Shown in pieces: positions 8,772-16,014 of a stretch of 64,000 nucleotides of DNA. How positions within the stretch are numbered: position 1 is the stretch's first letter; every line of letters begins with the position of its first letter. A program made the translations under genes and the position numbers. The DNA is taken from NCBI GenBank assembly GCA_024405015.1, contig JAKSPE010000008.1, forward strand, positions 34,064 to 98,063, written 5' to 3'. A model generated the notes under the pieces. The model was not told the DNA's origin. It was given only the letters and a program-made list of their open reading frames with translations, and made no database searches. Source of the DNA: Sphaerochaetaceae bacterium. Lineage in GTDB: Bacteria; Spirochaetota; Spirochaetia; Sphaerochaetales; Sphaerochaetaceae.

Positions 8772-8789
8772 CCAATCCTCTATAAGGTC

Positions 8790-9524
8790 TCATTTACCCT
8801 TTCTGCCCAATTTGGAAGGAAGCAGAATCAGGTAAGTCTCCAGCAAAAACACACCATATGCGATCATGAAGATCGGAAGCATGTACAGAAGGTTCACAGG
8901 AATGAATCGTTTGAATGCGGAAAGGAGGAAGTTATCCTCGTTTCCATAGGTGAAATAGTATGAGGCTTCTGAATAGACAGTGTGACGGAACACCGTATTC
9001 ACCAAGTGCATCACACAAGCCATGGCCATAAAGAAGATGATGGACCTAAGAGCATTCTTGTATGAGACCTTTGTCAGGCCCATTGTAACAAACAGAACGC
9101 CAACCATCAGAACAAGGGCATGTGTTCCATAGAAACCCAAAGCACGGATGGAGAAGAACGGGATGTTATAGAATCCCGTCTCAGGCATGACAAGAGCCAT
9201 GAGTGCAGAAGCAATTCCCACATAGAAACCATAGTCCATAATAATTGTCACATCAAAGAATGCAGCAACGATGGCAAGCCACATCATGGTGTTACATGGC
9301 TGAAACGGAAGTTCCTTCCAGAAGATGAAGTCAAAAGTCGGGTCTGCATAAAGGCCATACTTGTAGAGAATCCACAATGCAAAGGAGATGACGCTAAACC
9401 ATCTCAAAAACACAAGTTTCTGGGCTCTGGTCTTATCCTTATACACATGCGTAATGCCAACGATTGCAGCAATGGTAATTGCCATAAAGGCAATCCACAC
9501 CCAATTGAACACAGAAATGATCAT
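8790..9524 (-). CDS. YwaF/TIGR02206-like integral membrane protein
   Basis: A 244-residue membrane protein of unknown function with about seven hydrophobic segments spread over its length. The order of segments and motifs such as LPFQPCNTMMWLAIVAAF in the centre, the HALVLMVG segment and the Tyr/Asn-rich loop before the last helix recall the YwaF (TIGR02206) family. ATG 9524 is preferred over the TTG six codons upstream because the purine-rich AAAGGAAAG stands immediately before it. A terminator follows. It is separated by 93-111 bp from the nitroreductase gene, so it may be co-transcribed or have its own promoter. Confidence 0.75.
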   Translation of the reverse strand: MIISVFNWVWIAFMAITIAAIVGITHVYKDKTRAQKLVFLRWFSVISFALWILYKYGLYADPTFDFIFWKELPFQPCNTMMWLAIVAAFFDVTIIMDYGFYVGIASALMALVMPETGFYNIPFFSIRALGFYGTHALVLMVGVLFVTMGLTKVSYKNALRSIIFFMAMACVMHLVNTVFRHTVYSEASYYFTYGNEDNFLLSAFKRFIPVNLLYMLPIFMIAYGVFLLETYLILLPSKLGRKGK

Positions 9525-9573
9525 AGTCTTTCCTTTCCCCAAATTCCTTCAGAGAAAGAATCCCATACTTATT

Positions 9574-9585
9574 TTGACATGTCAA
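9574..9585. promoter_or_regulatory. 12-bp palindrome TTGACATGTCAA, candidate operator/-35
   Basis: A perfect palindrome in the gap between the nitroreductase and YwaF-like genes, 50 bp upstream of the latter. Each strand offers TTGACA; on the minus strand a weak -10 (GATTCT) stands 17 nt further on. A symmetric site overlapping a -35 box is a typical repressor target, but no second copy was seen in the window. Confidence 0.35.
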
Positions 9586-9635
9586 GATTATTTGTCATTT
9601 ACTAAATGAAGAAAGGCTATTTCCCGCTCAGTGCT

Positions 9636-10403
9636 CTACAGAGTCCTCACCTTTGCAGGCTCCCGTTTGACTGTTCTGTGGTATTTCACTGCAGGATATC
9701 CTATGACAAGCGTGGTCACGACATTCTTCTTTGAAAGACTCATAACCTTGCGGATTTTTCGGTTGTGGTTTGCACAAGTTGTGAAAAAGCCACTGTAAAG
9801 CACACCAAGTCCATGGGCTTCTGCCATAAATGCCATATTCTCGGCAGCCAAGGACGCATTGACGGCACTTCCGGTGATGACAATCACTAACGGAGCCTTC
9901 TTGAAGAAGTAATGGTCATCAATTTCCATATTTCGCAGAAATGCCACAAGCTTCTTGGCAGGACCCATGAGCTTTCGAAACATGGTTACGGCGATGCCTT
10001 CCAGTTCATCCTGCTTGGAACCGAGGATGATGTAGCCTGTTCCCTGGGAGTTTCCACCGGTAGGAGCAAGTCTTCCAGCCTCAATGATGTCATTGACCAC
10101 ATCCTCAGAGACCTTCTGGGACGTGAAGTTTCGGATGGTTCTTCTTGTCTTGATGGCAGCCATGAGCGTCTTAGGATCCAGACGGGTCTGCTCGTCAAAG
10201 GACTCACTCTCATCGGCAAAGCCCAAAAGTTTTACAGCATTCTGAGGACAGATTGCCTCACAATGGCCACAGGCGATACAACCCTGCATATTGACAGTAG
10301 CCTTCTTGTCCACAACCTTGATGGCACCCGACACACAATCCTTTTCACAAAGGCCACATCCTACACAACGACCAAGGTCTACAACAACCTCATGCTTCCC
10401 CAT
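9636..10403 (-). CDS. Nitroreductase family protein with N-terminal 2x[4Fe-4S] ferredoxin domain
   Basis: Ferredoxin-nitroreductase fusion of 255 residues. Cys13/16/19/23 and Cys42/45/48/52 form two CxxCxxCxxxC clusters. From residue 75 on, the FMN-binding nitroreductase fold is seen in IKTRRTIRNFTSQKVSEDV, AGRLAPTGGNSQ and, near the end, AHGLGVLYSGFF and the TTLVIGYPAVKYHRTVKRE tail. Such fusions in anaerobes reduce nitro compounds, quinones or flavins with ferredoxin or NAD(P)H. It lies 34 nt downstream of the dipeptidase and has its own GGGGTGG ribosome-binding site, so the two are probably one transcript. Confidence 0.92.
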   Translation of the reverse strand: MGKHEVVVDLGRCVGCGLCEKDCVSGAIKVVDKKATVNMQGCIACGHCEAICPQNAVKLLGFADESESFDEQTRLDPKTLMAAIKTRRTIRNFTSQKVSEDVVNDIIEAGRLAPTGGNSQGTGYIILGSKQDELEGIAVTMFRKLMGPAKKLVAFLRNMEIDDHYFFKKAPLVIVITGSAVNASLAAENMAFMAEAHGLGVLYSGFFTTCANHNRKIRKVMSLSKKNVVTTLVIGYPAVKYHRTVKREPAKVRTL

Positions 10404-10437
10404 ATTCCACCCCTTATATCTTTTTGTTCTACAAGTA

Positions 10438-11388
10438 TTAACCGATACATTCCTTCAGTGTGCGAAATGCATTTTCCCAAGCGATTTTCTCGGTGTTCGC
10501 ACTTCCGAATGCCTGCTCCACCTTCTCGAGCAGAGTTGGATATCCAGCATAGTCCTTCCACTCAAGTGTGCTGTTAATGCCATCATAGTCAGAACCCAGA
10601 GCAAGGGCATCAAAACCCACGAGGTTTGCAATGTACTTCATGTGCGAAATCACCTCATCGATTCTGGAAACCTTGTCCCCTTCCTCGTCACGAAGAAACA
10701 GATGATAGAAATTGATTCCCACAACACCGCCCTTGTCCGCGATGGCCTTAAGCTGTGCATCGGTCAAGTTCCTCTGGTGCGAGGCAAGACTTCTTGCACA
10801 GGAGTGTGACGCCACAATCGGTTTTGTGGAATAGCGGATGCAATCCCAGAAACCACCCTCGGAAAGATGTGACACATCTACAGCGATTCCAAGCTCATTC
10901 ATCCTTTTCACGGCCTCGATGCCAAACGGTTTCAGACCAAGAGCATGCTTTTCCTCTTCTGCGCTGTTCGGATAGCCCAGAGAGTTCTCCACATTGTGCG
11001 TCAGCGTAATGAGCCTCACACCCTTCTCATACATGCTGTCGATGTTCTCAAGCTTTCCATCGAGGTTCACACCATCTTCCACGGTGAGAATGGAGGAAAG
11101 GTAGCCTTCTTTGTCATTTGCCAGAATGTCATCCATGTGATAGACAGGGCGAATCTGGTCCTGAAAGCGTTCCATGTTCTCCTGATAGCGCTGATAAGCG
11201 ACATCGAAGTACTCCATAAATGGAATGGAGGAACGTCTTGGAATGAAAATGGCAAAGCACTGGGCAAGAGATCCACCCTTTCTCAGTTTCTCAAGATTGA
11301 TATGAGCCGGCTCCATTGTGGCAAGATCTCTCGTACCGTCAATGAGCCCCATAATGGTATCGCAATGGAGATCAATGATTCTATGCAT
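10438..11388 (-). CDS. Membrane dipeptidase family (M19) peptidase
   Basis: Zinc dipeptidase of the renal-dipeptidase amidohydrolase superfamily, 316 residues with this start. Metal ligands are visible: His8 and Asp10 in IIDLHCDT, the bridging Glu in SILTVEDGVNL, His in VDVSHLSEGGFW and His in PIVASHSCARSL. The family hydrolyses dipeptides, including those with D-residues. An in-frame open stretch extends 42 codons upstream, but it lies in repeat R1B and the HCDT motif fits the start at 11388. There is no Shine-Dalgarno; the promoter at 11395-11423 predicts a transcript starting at or next to the ATG. Confidence 0.9.
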   Translation of the reverse strand: MHRIIDLHCDTIMGLIDGTRDLATMEPAHINLEKLRKGGSLAQCFAIFIPRRSSIPFMEYFDVAYQRYQENMERFQDQIRPVYHMDDILANDKEGYLSSILTVEDGVNLDGKLENIDSMYEKGVRLITLTHNVENSLGYPNSAEEEKHALGLKPFGIEAVKRMNELGIAVDVSHLSEGGFWDCIRYSTKPIVASHSCARSLASHQRNLTDAQLKAIADKGGVVGINFYHLFLRDEEGDKVSRIDEVISHMKYIANLVGFDALALGSDYDGINSTLEWKDYAGYPTLLEKVEQAFGSANTEKIAWENAFRTLKECIG

Positions 11389-11394
11389 GACTAC

Positions 11395-11423
11395 AGTATA
11401 GGGAAAACGCAAATGCCTTGCAA
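11395..11423 (-). promoter_or_regulatory. Promoter of the dipeptidase gene, predicted leaderless
   Basis: On the minus strand, -35 TTGCAA (11423-11418), a 17-bp spacer and -10 TATACT (11400-11395). Counting 7 nt from the -10 places +1 on the A of the ATG at 11388, so the mRNA should have no 5' leader; this agrees with the missing ribosome-binding site. The -35 overlaps the first base pairs of repeat R1B. Confidence 0.6.
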
Positions 11424-11545
11424 ACAAAAAGGCTCTCCACGGAAAATTCGGAGATGAAAGGAAATCCTTGAGAGTCCAAAGCGGATATATGACTACGATT
11501 TTCGGGTATAACAATGCTCATCGTAGTGTAAGACTACGATTTATA
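11422..11545. repeat. R1 repeat, copy B
   Basis: Direct copy of the 123-bp repeat at 6207-6329, differing at about nine positions (for example CCACGG for TCATGG and GTAAG for AAAAG in the loop). It starts at the -35 of the dipeptidase promoter. Octamers ACTACGAT at 11492 and 11533 and ATCGTAGT at 11520 give the same hairpin as in copy A. The six genes between the two copies are thus bracketed by direct repeats. Confidence 0.85.
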
Positions 11546-11671
11546 CCCAAAGAAGTTGGAATCGTAGAACTTTGGTCATGTCTGTTCGATTTTTGACTAC
11601 GATTTATTGATGCAAGCAGGCAAATCGTAGTGAAAGACTACGATATCTATGACATTCAGCGAGAATCGTAG
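11492..11671. repeat. Array of alternating ACTACGAT / ATCGTAGT palindromic octamers
   Basis: Eight occurrences of the octamer or its complement in 180 bp, in strictly alternating orientation: ACTACGAT at 11492, 11533, 11596 and 11637; ATCGTAG(T/A) at 11520, 11561, 11624 and 11665. The first three belong to R1B; the others extend the pattern to the right. Tight hairpins with 5-nt loops form at 11520-11540 and 11624-11644. The distance from one forward octamer to the next is 41, 63 and 41 bp. No coding potential. Confidence 0.8.
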
Positions 11672-11720
11672 ACAGACAGGTGTCAACAAAACCAAACCTC
11701 GAGAAAAACGATAAGAGCAA

Positions 11721-11756
11721 ACAAAAAGGCCTACCCGATCATCATTCGGATAGGCC
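11721..11756 (-). terminator. Intrinsic terminator of the giant lipoprotein gene
   Basis: Stem GGCCTA-CCGA (11728-11738) with TCGG-TAGGCC (11746-11756), one mismatch, followed on the minus strand by TTTTTGT. Located 32 nt after the stop of the gene ending at 11788. Confidence 0.85.
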
Positions 11757-11787
11757 AAAAGCTTTTTGTTTGTCAGTCCTTCAGGCT

Positions 11788-14700
11788 TCAGGAACCAGAA
11801 TCAACCTTGATCTTGACCTGTCTGCCTTCGGCATCGATGACATAATCCACATCACCAGAAGTGAAGTGGTTCTTTCCATCGGTATTGGTCTCTACGACAC
11901 CATCGTAATGGAAATAACCTTCAGTACCAGCAGGAAGAGCTGTTGCGTGTTCGGCAATCACGGCGTCTGCAGAAATACCAGCCTCAAGTGTCACACCTAT
12001 GGACGCCTCTCCAGAAAGTTCGGATGCGACCTGGATTCTGTTTGCCGCAGTATTGATGCGGACATTCACCTCGTCCGTACTTCCGGTTTTCAGGTTACCG
12101 GAGACGTTTGCCTGACCGCTGACCGTCAAGGTTGCACCGTTGTCCACCTGGATAGCTCCACCATAGTTTCCACAGGAGTTTCCGGTAATGGAAGCCTGAT
12201 CGCTCATAGACATGGTACCCTTCATGAGAACAGCTCCACCGTATCTTGCAGCAGATGTTGCCGTAATGCTGGAAGTTCCACTCATGTTGAATGTTGCATT
12301 AGCGACAGAATAGACACCACCTCCGTTGCCGGTAGAACTACAACCTGTGATGGAGGAATCCACCATGTTGATTGTATTTGCAGCATTCTGATAAATTGCT
12401 CCACCAGTTTCAGCCGTACATTCTGAAATCAGTGTTCCATTGGTAATCGTCAGAGTGTTGCTTGCATTTCTATGATAGATAGCTCCACCGCCACTTGCTG
12501 AACATCGTAAGATGTCCATATTGTTCAAGGTCAGTGTATTTGAGTTCCAGATAGCACCACCATTTCCGGTTGTAGAACAATCCGAGATCTCTCCATCCCT
12601 AAGTGTTGAACCAGAGCTGCTATTATAGAAACCACCACCAGCGGTAGCAGTACAGTTTGTAATGCTGGTACCACGGATTGTGTGTGCAGAACCTCCAGTA
12701 ATGTATATTCCACCACCGTCTGTAGTAGCAGTACAATCTGAAATCCTATTTCCATTCATGGTGAATTCCTTAACATTAGACTCTACTGCAATTGCACCAC
12801 CTTTTGCTGCATGGCAATCAGTGATTTCTGAGTCATAGATTCCCTTTGTTAATGTATAGTTGCAGCGGATAACATAGACTCCTCCACCGTTGCCAGTAGC
12901 AGAACATCCTGAAATGACAGAATCTTCGATTTGCATAGAACAGTACTCATAGTAGATTCCACCACCATTACCATTGGTTGCTCGACAATCTGTCACAACC
13001 AATCCACAACGTACTCCGCTACTAACATCATAAAGGTACAATCCGCCACCATTTGCAGCACGGCAGTTTTCAACTCTGAACTGATTTCCAGATTTGTAAA
13101 CAGCCACATCAAAGAAGCTGCTGCCGTTGTAGTAAACACCTCCACCATTACCAGTTGCGGTACAGTCGATGATGGCACCACCTCTCAAATAGAGGTAATT
13201 TTTTGTAGAATTTCCATTGCCATCTTTTCGGTAAACAGTGGAAACACCACCACCATTTGAAGCAGAACAGTTATAGATTGTTCCGCTGTAAATACCGAAG
13301 GAACCGAGCAACAAGGAAACTCCACCACCTTCTCCTGTTGTTTGACCATTGGCGATCAGTCCACCAGAAGGCAGAGTCTCAGAATCATGGGTTGCTTCTG
13401 GATCGCCATCATAAATGGAAAGCTCTCCATAAGTTTTAATGACTCTTGCCTGGTAATTCGCATCAAGGATATGTCCATTCAAATCCAGAGAAAGAACCTT
13501 ATCGGAGGCAAGGACCAACCAGGAACCGTCTTCCATTGGCTCGGTCATCGTGATGTCAGCATTCAGAAGATAGACACCACCATTAGTGAAAGCAGCTTTC
13601 AACTCTGTTTCATTCACAATGGTTGGGATATCCCATTTGGCATGGATTGTCATGTTCCCAACAACAGTATCATCTTCAAAGGACCAGACCCAAGGCTGCG
13701 TGTAGTCACTGTCGAGATACCATCCATCAAACAGATAGTCTGCATCGGAAGGATCTGCAATCGGATCCAGTTTGGAACCATAGTCTGCATTGATTGTAGC
13801 TATAGCTGTACCATGTCCATGCATGTTGAAGGTGACTTTGTAATGGTTGACCTCCCACCAAGCGTAAAGAGTCGTGTCTCCGCGAACAGTTGACGTGGAT
13901 CCCCATCCGCCGTAGCCAGCGACAAAGTTCTCCGTCGGGAACCATCCGCGGAAGGTGTAGCCTGTCTCGGTTGGGCGTGGCAGAGGTGACACTGATTCAC
14001 CATAAGGGACCTGAACGGCATCAATCTGGGTACCATGTCCCTCCATGTTGAAGGTGACGGTATAAAGGACTGGTGACCACTTGGCATAGACAGTCTTGTT
14101 TGCAGCAAGGAAAGCCTCGCCTGTCCACTCATTGCCTTCTGTACAATCAGCATCAGTAAACCATCCACCGAAGGTGTAACCAGTAGCAGTTGGGGCTGTT
14201 GGAAGTTCAACAGTACTGCCGTAATTCTTACTGACCGGGGAAATCAAACTACCATGACCCTTCATATTGAATGTGACGGTGTATCTGTTGATTGTCCAGC
14301 TTGCATAAAGAGTTAGACTGGAAGTGACGACTTCTGTATCAAACTCCCAGAAGGAATCGTATGCGGAAACCTTTGACCAACCCCTGAAGGTATAGCCAAC
14401 TTCCGTTGGAGCTTCTGGGGCGGTAAGTTTTGATCCATGAGGCACGGAAATGGATTCCACCTGAGTTCCATGGCCTTTCATATCGAAAGTGACGGTACGG
14501 TCTTTGAGAGCCCACTTTGCGTAGACTGTCCTGGATGCAGTAAGGGAAGCTTCACCTGTCCACTCATTGCCCTCGGTGCATTCTGCATCAGTGTACCAGC
14601 CCAAGAAGGCGTATGTGAAATCGTAAGGCTCTGTTGGGACGGACACAGAGGAAAGATAATTCTTGGTGATTGGGGATATGGCTTTACTGCCATGGCCATT

Positions 14701-15897
14701 CAGATCAAATGTAATGGTATAGCTATTGATTGTCCATTTTGCGTAAACGGTTCTGGAAGCTGAAATTGCATCCTCACCATTCCATGCATCGACCAGATTG
14801 AAATTGGTATCCTTGTACCATCCGCCGAAGGTGTAACCAGTCTCAGTTGGAGGAGTAGGAAGTCCAACAGGATTGCCATAGTTCGCTGATACAGGAGAAA
14901 TGGCACTACCATGACCCAGAAGATCAAAGGTGATTGTGTATTCGTTGATTGTCCACTTTGCGTAAACGGTCTTTGAAGCTGAAAGAGAAGCCTCGCCTGT
15001 CCACTCATTGCCTTCTGTGCATTCAGAATTTGTGTACCAACCACCGAAGGTGTAACCAGTCTCAGTAGGAGTTGTTGGAAGAGCAACGACACTGCCGTAA
15101 TTGGCAGTAACTGGTATAATGGCAATGCCATGACCATTGAGGTCAAATGTAACGGTGTAGCTGGCGATTGTCCACTTGGCATAGACGGTCTTGTCTGCAG
15201 CAAGGGCACTCTCACCTGTCCACTCATTACCTTCAGTACAATCCGCATCTGTGAACCAACCACCGAATGTGTAACCGGTCTCACTTGGAGCTGTTGGAAC
15301 AGTAACGGCACTACCGTAATCAGCTGTAATTGGAGAAACAGCGCTTCCGTGACCATTCAGTTCAAAGGATACGGTACGCTTTTCTGCAGTCCACTTGGCG
15401 TAAACGGTCTTGTCTGTAGTCAGGGAGGCCTCACCTATCCACTCATTGCCTTCGGTACATGCAGCATCAGAGAACCAACCACCAAATGTGTAACCGGTCT
15501 CACCTGGAGCTGTTGGAACAGCAACGACACTACCGTAATTCTCGGTCACAGGACCAATTGCACTACCATGTCCATTCAGATTGAATGTGATGGTACAGGA
15601 TCGGACATCCCATTTGGCGTAAACTGTAAAATCCGATTTGACAGAACCAAGGGATTCCACAGACCAAAGGTTCTGGTATTCCGGTTCGGTATACCAACCA
15701 TTGAAGTCATACCCTTCATAAGTCGGCTCCAACGGTAACATGGAAGGCTTTCCATCCACCACTGTAATGCTAAAGTTCTCACCCTTTCCTACCAGATCAA
15801 AACTCACGTTATGGATCTCAGGTTCAGGCTGCTTACAAGAGACCATAAGTCCAAACAACAGACCGACGGTCAGAAGAACAAGCAGAAGTTTCTTCAT
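11788..15897 (-). CDS. Giant surface lipoprotein: InlB B-repeats plus PMP-like beta-helix
   Basis: A 1369-residue exported protein. MKKLLLVLLTVGLLFGLMVSC is a lipoprotein signal peptide. Residues from about 30 to 720 hold ten InlB B-type (Flg_new) repeats of roughly 70 residues, each ending in a version of VYAKW and centred on GYTFGGWFTDAxCTEGNEW. The remainder is a beta-helix of short repeats of the type CTATGNGGGVYYN or CSATGNGGGVY, Cys/Thr/Ser/Gly-rich, like chlamydial Pmp or adhesin passenger domains, without an autotransporter barrel. Likely a surface adhesin or cell-envelope protein. The ATG at 15897 is preferred (AGGAG 7 nt upstream) over a start eight codons earlier. DNA repeats inside the gene make it prone to length variation. 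Confidence 0.85.
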   Translation of the reverse strand: MKKLLLVLLTVGLLFGLMVSCKQPEPEIHNVSFDLVGKGENFSITVVDGKPSMLPLEPTYEGYDFNGWYTEPEYQNLWSVESLGSVKSDFTVYAKWDVRSCTITFNLNGHGSAIGPVTENYGSVVAVPTAPGETGYTFGGWFSDAACTEGNEWIGEASLTTDKTVYAKWTAEKRTVSFELNGHGSAVSPITADYGSAVTVPTAPSETGYTFGGWFTDADCTEGNEWTGESALAADKTVYAKWTIASYTVTFDLNGHGIAIIPVTANYGSVVALPTTPTETGYTFGGWYTNSECTEGNEWTGEASLSASKTVYAKWTINEYTITFDLLGHGSAISPVSANYGNPVGLPTPPTETGYTFGGWYKDTNFNLVDAWNGEDAISASRTVYAKWTINSYTITFDLNGHGSKAISPITKNYLSSVSVPTEPYDFTYAFLGWYTDAECTEGNEWTGEASLTASRTVYAKWALKDRTVTFDMKGHGTQVESISVPHGSKLTAPEAPTEVGYTFRGWSKVSAYDSFWEFDTEVVTSSLTLYASWTINRYTVTFNMKGHGSLISPVSKNYGSTVELPTAPTATGYTFGGWFTDADCTEGNEWTGEAFLAANKTVYAKWSPVLYTVTFNMEGHGTQIDAVQVPYGESVSPLPRPTETGYTFRGWFPTENFVAGYGGWGSTSTVRGDTTLYAWWEVNHYKVTFNMHGHGTAIATINADYGSKLDPIADPSDADYLFDGWYLDSDYTQPWVWSFEDDTVVGNMTIHAKWDIPTIVNETELKAAFTNGGVYLLNADITMTEPMEDGSWLVLASDKVLSLDLNGHILDANYQARVIKTYGELSIYDGDPEATHDSETLPSGGLIANGQTTGEGGGVSLLLGSFGIYSGTIYNCSASNGGGVSTVYRKDGNGNSTKNYLYLRGGAIIDCTATGNGGGVYYNGSSFFDVAVYKSGNQFRVENCRAANGGGLYLYDVSSGVRCGLVVTDCRATNGNGGGIYYEYCSMQIEDSVISGCSATGNGGGVYVIRCNYTLTKGIYDSEITDCHAAKGGAIAVESNVKEFTMNGNRISDCTATTDGGGIYITGGSAHTIRGTSITNCTATAGGGFYNSSSGSTLRDGEISDCSTTGNGGAIWNSNTLTLNNMDILRCSASGGGAIYHRNASNTLTITNGTLISECTAETGGAIYQNAANTINMVDSSITGCSSTGNGGGVYSVANATFNMSGTSSITATSAARYGGAVLMKGTMSMSDQASITGNSCGNYGGAIQVDNGATLTVSGQANVSGNLKTGSTDEVNVRINTAANRIQVASELSGEASIGVTLEAGISADAVIAEHATALPAGTEGYFHYDGVVETNTDGKNHFTSGDVDYVIDAEGRQVKIKVDSGS

Positions 15898-15904
15898 GAT
15901 ATTT

Positions 15905-15953
15905 CTCCTATACGAAGCCAAAATCCGGCTACAATATTTTCCAAGTATAGGAG
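15905..15953 (-). promoter_or_regulatory. RNA hairpin covering the lipoprotein ribosome-binding site
   Basis: In the minus-strand leader, CTCCTATAC (15953-15945) is the exact reverse complement of GTATAGGAG (15913-15905), which contains the AGGAG Shine-Dalgarno of the lipoprotein gene. The 31-nt loop has an inner AGCC-GGATTTT-GGCT hairpin. Folding would hide the ribosome-binding site, so translation may be regulated; whether by a ligand, temperature, protein or sRNA is not visible. Confidence 0.5.
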
Positions 15954-15979
15954 TCTATGCAAAGGTGGACGAAAAATAC

Positions 15980-15997
15980 ACTGTACTAAAGTGCAAA
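15980..15997. promoter_or_regulatory. Shared upstream motif, copy 1 (candidate LuxR-regulator site)
   Basis: ACTGTACTAAAGTGCAAA, 83-100 bp upstream of the lipoprotein start, matches ACTGTACAAAGGTGCAAA at 18425-18442 upstream of the neighbouring LuxR regulator in 16 of 18 positions and the same orientation. On the transcribed strand it reads TTTGCACYTTWGTACAGT, in which TTGCAC could be a -35. A candidate activator site. Confidence 0.5.
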
Positions 15998-16014
15998 TTT
16001 TCGTTCTGATGGAT

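Noticed and set aside
13800..15800. Tandem DNA repeats as a CRISPR array
   Set aside because: The ~200-bp periodicity is that of InlB B-repeats in an open reading frame; there are no spacer-like units.
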